From Verrucomicrobiota bacterium (lineage in GTDB: Bacteria > Verrucomicrobiota > Verrucomicrobiia > Chthoniobacterales > UBA10450): a DNA stretch of 7,350 bases. The notes under the pieces were generated by a model. It was not told the origin of the DNA and did no database searches. It saw only the letters and a program-made list of their open reading frames with translations. The translations under genes and the position numbers were made by a program. This document shows positions 1 to 4,536 of this stretch, one piece after another; position 1 is the stretch's first letter; the number at the start of each line of letters is the position of its first letter. The stretch is from NCBI GenBank assembly GCA_003219095.1, contig QHPM01000301.1, forward strand, positions 1-7,350, given 5' to 3'.

Positions 1-709
1 TCAGCCACAAACCGGCGAAACCGAAAACGATGACAACCGTCATCCAGTTAGCGTTTATGGAATAGCGATGAAGCCACCAGTTTCCTCCCACACAGAAAAC
101 AAGGGCGACGCCACCGAACAGCAGCCAGAGCGGCCAGACCTTGGTGAGACTACTTATTGTCCGCTCGCTGCTATCAATCGAATTGCCCCGACCCGGGAAT
201 CTTGGTGAAGTAGCCAAAGCAGCCCCTCGCCAGGCTGAACCCGCGCATGAAGCAATCCAACTCTGGTCGCTCCGGAGTGAGAATTGATCTCCTGTAAGCA
301 ACAACCATAAAGCGGGTGGCGCATTGTCGTTAAATACTCTGGCTTCAATTCTGTTCGGGCCGTTGTGCAGCAACCCGGCAACCTCAGCCGTCAAGGCATT
401 CTTCCAATTGTGACTGGCGACGAGATCAACTTTTCGATCATTTATTGTCAACTCAACCCGTTTCGCCGCGCGCACAATAAGGACTGCCCCTGCCGCCGGT
501 CGCTGGAGGATGAACTCACGCCGGAAAAGTGTGTCCAGATTGGCCACGTTGCGCGCCTTGACCTCGACCGCGGACGGGAAAACCATCCATTCTGCGCGTT
601 TGTCCGGCCGGAGGAAGTTAATTCCAGGGTCGCGCTGGCAAAGCCACGTTAGGCCGGCAACCGCTGTCACCCCAAAAATCAGGGCTAACGATATTAAGAC
701 TGTTCTCAC
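1..709 (-). CDS. Membrane protein with N-terminal beta-sandwich (galactose-binding-like) domain, partial
   Basis: This frame is open from a GTG at 709 to the window edge: 236 complete codons, no stop, so the C-terminus is missing. Residues 4-23 form a hydrophobic anchor (ISLALIFGVTAVAGL). Residues 55-160 look like the beta-sandwich found in alpha-L-rhamnosidases and other sugar-active proteins: an FRREFIL strand, VLIVRAAKRVELTINDRK, an NRIEARVFND strand, APPALWLLLTG and then SDQSWIAS. Two further hydrophobic segments follow, at about 191-213 (VWPLWLLFGGVALVFCVGG) and 222-236 (truncated), so the rest is probably polytopic. It lies 31 nt downstream of the aldehyde dehydrogenase on the same strand and is probably co-transcribed. 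The domain resemblance is from memory of family sequence patterns. The missing part could be a membrane glycosyltransferase or another transporter-like module, but nothing visible decides this. Continuous coding character supports a real gene; its function is unknown. Confidence 0.75.
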   Translation of the reverse strand, partial: MRTVLISLALIFGVTAVAGLTWLCQRDPGINFLRPDKRAEWMVFPSAVEVKARNVANLDTLFRREFILQRPAAGAVLIVRAAKRVELTINDRKVDLVASHNWKNALTAEVAGLLHNGPNRIEARVFNDNAPPALWLLLTGDQFSLRSDQSWIASCAGSAWRGAALATSPRFPGRGNSIDSSERTISSLTKVWPLWLLFGGVALVFCVGGNWWLHRYSINANWMTVVIVFGFAGLWL

Positions 710-712
710 AAT

Positions 713-717
713 TCCCT
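713..717 (-). promoter_or_regulatory. Shine-Dalgarno-like AGGGA before the GTG start at 709
   Basis: On the minus strand AGGGA is followed by ATT and then GTG, a short but usable spacing. No ATG occurs in frame until the GAA-TGG-ATG stretch inside the folded domain (residue 42), and starting there would remove the membrane anchor. The GTG is therefore the best start. Confidence 0.4.
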
Positions 718-740
718 GGAGAAAAGAAAGCGAGGCCGCT

Positions 741-2282
741 TTAACTGAGGGTGAGATACGGTAGCAATCCGTGCCGTCCGCCTTCGCGGCCAAAACCGCT
801 TTCTTTGTAGCCGCCGAATGGGCTGGAGGGATCAAATTTGTTATAGGTGTTCGCCCAAACCACGCCCGCACGCAGTTGATTTACGATCTTGAAAATTTTG
901 CTTCCTTTGTCCGTCCAGACGCCGGCGCTTAAGCCATAAGGCGTGTTGTTGGCACGTGCGATGGCTTCCTCTGGCGTGCGGAAGGTCATCACACTCAGGA
1001 CCGGCCCGAAAATCTCTTCCTGCGCGATCCGATGCGAAGCGGTTACTCCGGTGAAAAAACTCGGTGGATACCAATAGCCTCTGGCAGGTAAACGGGCGCG
1101 GGCTTGCACCAGTTGTGCGCCTTGTTTCAATCCGCTGTCCACCAGCTCGCAAATCTTGTCCAATTGCGCCCGCGAATTAATCGCGCCGATGTCGCTGTTT
1201 TTGTCGAGCGGATCGCCTACGCGCAGGGTGGAAATGCGATCGCGCAACTTCCGAATAACGGTTGGGAAGACATTCTCCTGCACGAACAAACGCGAACCGG
1301 CACAACAAACGTGACCTTGATTGAAATAAATTCCGGCGATAATTCCTTCCACCGCCTGATCGATTGGCGCATCGTCGAAAATGATGTTGGCCGCTTTGCC
1401 ACCGAGCTCGAGCGTCAATTTTTTCTTCGTCCCGGCAGTAGCCGACGCGATTCGTTTGCCAACTTCGGTGGAACCGGTAAACGCAATTTTGTCGATGTCG
1501 GAATGATTGACGATGGCGCCGCCGGTTTCGCCGGCGCCGGTCACGATGTTAACCACGCCGTCAGGCAACCCGGCCTCTTGGAAAATTTCGGCTAGATGGA
1601 GGGCGGTGATCGAAGTCGTCTCCGCCGGCTTCAGGACACAGGTGTTTCCGCAAGCAAGCGCGGGCGCCAGCTTCCATGCCGCCATCAGCAACGGAAAATT
1701 CCAGGGAATAATTTGGCCCGCGACGCCAAGCGGGCGCGCTTTTCGGCCGGGAAAAGCGTATTCCAATTTGTCGGCCCAGCCTGCGTAATAAAAAAAATGT
1801 GCGGCCACGAATGGCAAAGCGATTTCGCGCGATTCCTTGATGGTTTTGCCGCCGTCCATCGTTTCAAGCACGGCCAGCTCCCGCGCCTTTTCCTGGATCA
1901 AGCGCGCAATACGAAAAAGATATTTTCCCCGCTCGCGCCCCGGCATTTTGGACCAGACAGTTTTGTAAGCGCGTCGAGCCGCTTTTACCGCGAGATCGAC
2001 ATCCTTTTCATTAGCGGAACCGATCTCGGTCAGTTTCTCTTCGGTGGCTGGATTGATGGAGTCGAAATATTCGCCGGACTTTGGGGCTACGAACCGGCCA
2101 TTAATGAAAAGCTGATAGCGATCGCGCAGTTTAATGTAGTTGCTCGCTTCCGGCGCGGGCGCGTAAGTCCAGCGTTCTCCGAAGCTCAACTTCCGATCTT
2201 TTTTCGCAATCTGGCGTCCGTCGGCCTCGCCATTTCGATCGACGATCGCGAGCTGCGAGGTGCTTGGTTTCCGTCGCGACAT
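741..2282 (-). CDS. NAD(P)-dependent aldehyde dehydrogenase (hydrolytic type)
   Basis: A complete 513-residue member of the aldehyde dehydrogenase superfamily, which oxidises an aldehyde to a carboxylate in the cytoplasm. Visible signatures: IPWNFP (192-197; Asn195 stabilises the oxyanion), VLKPAE (216-221; Lys218 binds cofactor), FTGSTEVG (268-275, Rossmann loop), LELGGK (Glu292, general base), NQGHVCCAGSR (catalytic Cys326 by alignment with the NQGQCCCAGSR pattern), EEIFGPV (Glu423, nicotinamide ribose contact) and PFGGYKESGFGREGG near the end. The general-base Glu points to a hydrolytic, not a CoA-acylating, enzyme. The first 45 or so residues are a Lys/Arg-rich extension before the conserved YQLFINGRFV start of the fold. 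The C-terminus stops soon after GRHGLLPYL, slightly short for the family. The ATG lies 4 nt after the deoC stop, so translational coupling is likely. The natural substrate is inferred to be the acetaldehyde released by DeoC; specificity cannot be read from sequence. Confidence 0.95.
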   Translation of the reverse strand: MSRRKPSTSQLAIVDRNGEADGRQIAKKDRKLSFGERWTYAPAPEASNYIKLRDRYQLFINGRFVAPKSGEYFDSINPATEEKLTEIGSANEKDVDLAVKAARRAYKTVWSKMPGRERGKYLFRIARLIQEKARELAVLETMDGGKTIKESREIALPFVAAHFFYYAGWADKLEYAFPGRKARPLGVAGQIIPWNFPLLMAAWKLAPALACGNTCVLKPAETTSITALHLAEIFQEAGLPDGVVNIVTGAGETGGAIVNHSDIDKIAFTGSTEVGKRIASATAGTKKKLTLELGGKAANIIFDDAPIDQAVEGIIAGIYFNQGHVCCAGSRLFVQENVFPTVIRKLRDRISTLRVGDPLDKNSDIGAINSRAQLDKICELVDSGLKQGAQLVQARARLPARGYWYPPSFFTGVTASHRIAQEEIFGPVLSVMTFRTPEEAIARANNTPYGLSAGVWTDKGSKIFKIVNQLRAGVVWANTYNKFDPSSPFGGYKESGFGREGGRHGLLPYLTLS

Positions 2283-2286
2283 AAAG

Positions 2287-3231
2287 TCAGGGTAAGGAAA
2301 AATAATCTGCGCCCTGGTAGTTGGCGTCGACCACTTTTACCAGTTGCATCAGGACGTCGTTCAGGAGCGCGCTGGCGCCAAAACGGAAAAGAGCGGACGT
2401 GAGCCAATCGTCGCCCAGCGTTTCCTTCACCATCACCAGATAGGCCAGCGCTTCCTTGGCAGTGCGAATTCCGCCGGCTGGTTTCATCCCGACCCGAATT
2501 CCGGTCTTGTAAAAATAATCGCGAATTGCTTCCAGCATTACCAGCGTCACCGGCATGGTTGCGGCGGGTGAAATTTTTCCCGTTGAAGTTTTGATGAAGT
2601 CAGCGCCGGCACGCATCGCGATTTCACTGGCGAGGCGAACGTTATCGCAGGTCTGCAACTCACCGGTTTCGAGAATCACTTTTAAATGCGCGGGCCCGCA
2701 TGCTTCCCTGGTCGCGGCGATTTCGTCGAAGACGCGCTCGTACTCGCCCGCCAGAAAACCCGCGCGATTGATCACCATATCGATTTCGTCGGCGCCATCA
2801 CGGACGGCGCCGCGGACTTCCCGCAGCTTCAATTTTGCCGGCATCAGTCCGGCCGGAAAGGCGGTCGCGACCGAGGCAACTTTTACGCTCGAGTGTTCCA
2901 GAAAATTTTTCGCGATTCTAACGAGATTTGGATAGAGGCAAACGGCCGCGCAGCTCGGCGCCTGGTAGCAGGGATCGAGTGGTTGCATCGCTTTGCGGCA
3001 GAGGAACGCCATTTTTCCCGGAGTATCGCTGCCTTCGAGCGTGGTCAGGTCCATCATCGAAACGATCAACTTCAGGCCTTCGAGCTTGGCCGAAGTTTTG
3101 ATGCTTCGTCGGGCGAAGGCGGCGGCCCGTTCTTCCACCATCACTTGATCGACGCTCGGCACGGGCCAGCGGGATCGATCGCGAGCGGGTGATTTTAGAA
3201 TCGGACGGGAACGCGTAGTGCGCGCTTTCAC
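2287..3231 (-). CDS. deoC: Deoxyribose-phosphate aldolase (long, animal-like form)
   Basis: A class I aldolase that splits 2-deoxy-D-ribose-5-phosphate into glyceraldehyde-3-phosphate and acetaldehyde in deoxynucleoside breakdown. The active site is complete: Lys214 in FIKTSTGK (Schiff base), Lys250 in GMKPAGGIRT, Asp151 in EIDMVINR, and Cys98 in AAVCLYP. Length (314 residues) and motifs such as DLTTLEGSDT, VASVATAFPAG, HLKVILETGEL and LFRFGAS follow the roughly 318-residue animal DERA pattern more closely than the 259-residue E. coli enzyme. The start chosen is GTG at 3231. An ATG at 3141 (residue 31) is a less likely start because family similarity seems to begin a few residues before it (VPSVDQV), and a GTG at 3162 is also possible. 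No Shine-Dalgarno is evident. It is the first gene of a minus-strand operon, followed 4 nt later by an aldehyde dehydrogenase. Confidence 0.94.
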   Translation of the reverse strand: MKARTTRSRPILKSPARDRSRWPVPSVDQVMVEERAAAFARRSIKTSAKLEGLKLIVSMMDLTTLEGSDTPGKMAFLCRKAMQPLDPCYQAPSCAAVCLYPNLVRIAKNFLEHSSVKVASVATAFPAGLMPAKLKLREVRGAVRDGADEIDMVINRAGFLAGEYERVFDEIAATREACGPAHLKVILETGELQTCDNVRLASEIAMRAGADFIKTSTGKISPAATMPVTLVMLEAIRDYFYKTGIRVGMKPAGGIRTAKEALAYLVMVKETLGDDWLTSALFRFGASALLNDVLMQLVKVVDANYQGADYFSLP

Positions 3232-3242
3232 AGGTGAGAGCG

Positions 3243-3248
3243 ATTATA
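3243..3248 (-). promoter_or_regulatory. Candidate -10 box of the deoC operon
   Basis: The minus strand reads TATAAT, a perfect -10 hexamer inside a short AT-rich island (TGTATATAATCG) in otherwise GC-rich sequence, just upstream of the deoC GTG. No good -35 is seen; TCGACC at 3268-3273 is possible with a long 19-nt spacer. Transcription would start around 3236, leaving only about 5 nt before the GTG. The mRNA would then be nearly leaderless, or one of the internal starts is used. Confidence 0.4.
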
Positions 3249-3351
3249 TACACTGCATTTCACGACCAGGTCGAGTTGCACCTGCTCGTCCCAGGGCGAG
3301 ACAACAGAGAGCGATTGATGTGGCCGAGGAAATGACACCCAATTCGCGCGG

Positions 3352-4023
3352 TCAAGACTGGCGCGCTTTTTCGTGGCTGCGCAAGATAAGGGGAGCAAGC
3401 CTGTTGTAGAACCGGGTCACGTAAAAGAGATAGACGAGAAATGAGAGCAACTGGGCCGCGATTAGCCATGTGTTGCCGGCGCGATCGATGAAAAAGTCAG
3501 GCCAATGGTTAATCGCGAGAGTGCAGCCGAGGTTGAAAAAGAAAAGCAAGGGCAGCAGCACCCGGATATTGAGCGATTGATCCTCCCTGGTGCAATGATA
3601 GAGGGACCTCTCGGCTTCGTTAGCGGCTTCGCGCAGACGCGCCCGGATCAGGCGCATGTCATAAACGAAAAGCAGCCAGACGAAGGCGGCGTAGGCGGTG
3701 CTCAAGCGAAACCAGGCCAGCGGATGCTCGAGCCGGGTGAAGAGAATGGCTTCGCCCAGGGCGCAGGCGATATAAAAAAAGTTGTGCCCGAACTCGAGGG
3801 GCCATTTGATGACGGTGAGGGTGTGAATAATCGAGCGCGACCAAAAAATAAAGATCACGCACAAGCCCGCGCTCATATAAAGGATGGCTGGCCAATTATT
3901 AAGCGATAACGCGGTCCGCGCGTTCTCGGTCAGGAAATAGAGGGCGACGCCCTGGATAATGCTGGCAAGGGTGAGCTCGATGTTAACGACGGTGCTGTCG
4001 AGTTCGCGGCGGGAAAGGTTCAT
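3352..4023 (-). CDS. Hypothetical six-helix integral membrane protein
   Basis: I do not recognise the family of this 223-residue protein. It has about six hydrophobic segments: 14-32 (NIELTLASIIQGVALYFL region), 43-61, 79-95, 104-123, 152-171 and 184-203. There is no signal peptide. A charged loop (about 124-150, with RLIRARLREAANEAERS) separates helices four and five, and the tail (LRSHEKARQS) is basic, so most of the charged parts probably face the cytoplasm by the positive-inside rule. The ATG at 4023 is only 11 nt from the encoded CCA of tRNA-Arg on the same strand, with no Shine-Dalgarno in the gap. The next Met is residue 50 and would lose the first helix, so the start is kept. The mRNA probably comes from read-through of the tRNA transcript. 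No catalytic motif is visible. Confidence 0.75.
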   Translation of the reverse strand: MNLSRRELDSTVVNIELTLASIIQGVALYFLTENARTALSLNNWPAILYMSAGLCVIFIFWSRSIIHTLTVIKWPLEFGHNFFYIACALGEAILFTRLEHPLAWFRLSTAYAAFVWLLFVYDMRLIRARLREAANEAERSLYHCTREDQSLNIRVLLPLLFFFNLGCTLAINHWPDFFIDRAGNTWLIAAQLLSFLVYLFYVTRFYNRLAPLILRSHEKARQS

Positions 4024-4034
4024 GAGATGAGGAA

Positions 4035-4111
4035 TGGCGTGCCTGGAGGGATTCGAACCCCCAACCTTCTGATCCGAAGTCAGAAGCTCTATCCGGTTGA
4101 GCTACAGGCAC
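4035..4111 (-). tRNA. tRNA-Arg (anticodon UCG), CCA encoded
   Basis: The minus strand folds as a complete cloverleaf. The acceptor GTGCCTG pairs with CAGGCAC, the D arm is GCTC...GAGC, and the anticodon arm is TCTGA-CTTCGGA-TCAGA with anticodon TCG (plus-strand 4075-4077). The variable loop has five nt and the T arm carries TTCGAAT. The discriminator is G, followed directly by an encoded CCA (4035-4037). It reads CGA and probably CGG arginine codons. The mature 3' end is 11 nt upstream of the ATG of the six-helix membrane protein. Confidence 0.96.
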
Positions 4112-4119
4112 AAGATTAA

Positions 4120-4194
4120 GGTGATTGGTGAGAAGTGAGAGGTCAAAAGTCGCAGGCAAAAATCGCCCACGGGAGAAACTTCTCACTAATCACC
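4120..4194. repeat. Long imperfect inverted repeat built of 7-bp units between the two tRNAs
   Basis: The arms 4120-4136 and 4178-4194 are reverse complements at 16 of 17 positions (a G-T wobble at the odd one), around a 41-nt loop. The left arm continues in a 7-bp rhythm: GGTGATT, GGTGAGA, AGTGAGA, GGTCAAA, AGTCGCA. The right side, read on the other strand, gives GGTGAGA, GGTGATT, AGTGAGA and extends to about 4207. The spacer otherwise contains no gene. In the minus-strand tRNA transcript the hairpin is followed by UUAAUCUU, so it might act as a weak terminator or processing signal, but it lacks a proper U tract. Confidence 0.75.
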
Positions 4195-4219
4195 TCTCAC
4201 CTCTCACGCTGAAAAACAG

Positions 4220-4292
4220 GGTGGCCAACGGGACTCGAACCCGCAACAACCAGAACCACAATCTGGGGCTCTACCATTGAGCTATGGCCACC
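4220..4292 (-). tRNA. tRNA-His (anticodon GUG)
   Basis: The minus strand gives a full cloverleaf. GTGGCCA pairs with TGGCCAC, the D arm is GCTC...GAGC, the anticodon arm is CCAGA-TTGTGGT-TCTGG with anticodon GTG (plus-strand 4257-4259), and the T arm carries TTCGAGT. The histidine identity pair is genome-encoded: an extra G at -1 (4292) opposite discriminator C73 (4220). CCA is not encoded (the next bases are CTG) and must be added by nucleotidyltransferase, unlike the neighbouring tRNA-Arg. It is upstream of tRNA-Arg on the same strand. Confidence 0.96.
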
Positions 4293-4300
4293 ACCTGAAT

Positions 4301-4328
4301 GTCAGATTTTAGGTTTTAGATTTCCGAT
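4301..4328. repeat. Degenerate heptad repeat, TTTAGAT type
   Basis: Four consecutive 7-bp units GTCAGAT, TTTAGGT, TTTAGAT, TTCCGAT sit just upstream of tRNA-His. The A/T-rich patch contrasts with its surroundings and contributes the -10 box of the presumed tRNA promoter. It resembles the short tandem heptanucleotide repeats described in cyanobacteria, but with its own unit sequence. Confidence 0.55.
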
Positions 4329-4333
4329 TGCAA
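4306..4333 (-). promoter_or_regulatory. Probable tRNA-His promoter (TTGCAA-16 nt-TAAAAT)
   Basis: On the minus strand TTGCAA (4333-4328) is followed after 16 nt by TAAAAT (4311-4306), matching the sigma-70 hexamers at four and five of six positions. The expected start is near 4299, seven nt before the tRNA 5' end. It probably drives tRNA-His, and by read-through tRNA-Arg and the membrane protein gene. Confidence 0.45.
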
Positions 4334-4375
4334 AGGCAAAGCGCCATACGCAAGCCCCTTTGAGACTCCTGGTAG

Positions 4376-4413
4376 CGGCGGTCGACGACTGCCGGACAGG
4401 CCAGCGGCCTGTC
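4376..4413. repeat. Double-hairpin palindromic element (REP-like)
   Basis: Two stem-loops abut with no spacer. In 4376-4394, CGGCGGTCG meets CGACTGCCG with one G-T pair around a minimal loop. In 4395-4413, GACAGGCC-AGC-GGCCTGTC has a perfect 8-bp stem. It lies in the 244-bp spacer between tRNA-His and the TPR gene, where no other gene is apparent. The arrangement resembles the extragenic palindromic repeats dispersed in many genomes; copy number cannot be judged from one window. Confidence 0.6.
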
Positions 4414-4492
4414 TTCCAAATTAAGACAATGCCCACCGCCGCCTTTGGCACACTCTTCGCTGACAGCAACGCCGTGGTGCTTCTCCTTAGCA

Positions 4493-4520
4493 TTGCAAGC
4501 GGCGTGCGCCGGGTTATTCT
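4493..4520 (+). promoter_or_regulatory. Possible promoter of the coiled-coil/TPR gene (TTGCAA-16 nt-TATTCT)
   Basis: TTGCAA (4493-4498) and TATTCT (4515-4520) each match the sigma-70 consensus at four of six positions, with a 16-nt spacer. The -35 and spacing are the same as in the divergent tRNA-His promoter. The expected start near 4527 would give a leader of about 10 nt before the ATG at 4537, which has no Shine-Dalgarno at a usable distance. Confidence 0.25.
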
Positions 4521-4536
4521 AGGCGCTCGTTCCCGC

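Noticed and set aside
154..381. Minus-strand 75-codon open frame
   Set aside because: It overlaps, in another frame, the larger membrane protein frame from 709 to the window edge, which has better protein character.
1596..2402. Long plus-strand open frame (268 codons) opposite the aldehyde dehydrogenase
   Set aside because: It is antisense to an unmistakable enzyme, spans the deoC/dehydrogenase junction and encodes low-complexity, Arg/Phe-rich sequence without any motif; a by-product of codon bias.
2686..3192. Plus-strand open frame opposite deoC
   Set aside because: Antisense to a complete, motif-rich aldolase; no family-like sequence.
3285..3300. Small hairpin CTCGTCCCAGGGCGAG as a terminator of the six-helix membrane gene
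   Set aside because: Only six pairs including a wobble, and no T run on the minus strand after it.
3505..3909. Plus-strand open frame opposite the six-helix membrane protein
   Set aside because: The minus-strand product has convincing membrane helices; the plus product is charged and featureless. One of the two must be wrong and hydrophobic periodicity favours the minus strand.
4120..4207. CRISPR-like array between the tRNAs
   Set aside because: The units are 7 bp and contiguous, with no repeat-spacer alternation, and no cas genes are nearby.
4035..4292. Integration site (att) of a mobile element at the tRNAs
   Set aside because: No integrase and no duplicated tRNA 3' end is visible; the flanking genes look like ordinary chromosome.
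4360..4536. In-frame upstream extension of the TPR gene to an ATG at 4360
   Set aside because: It would place a double-hairpin repeat in the protein and bury a clean signal peptide 59 residues inside; the ATG at 4537 begins exactly at the signal peptide.
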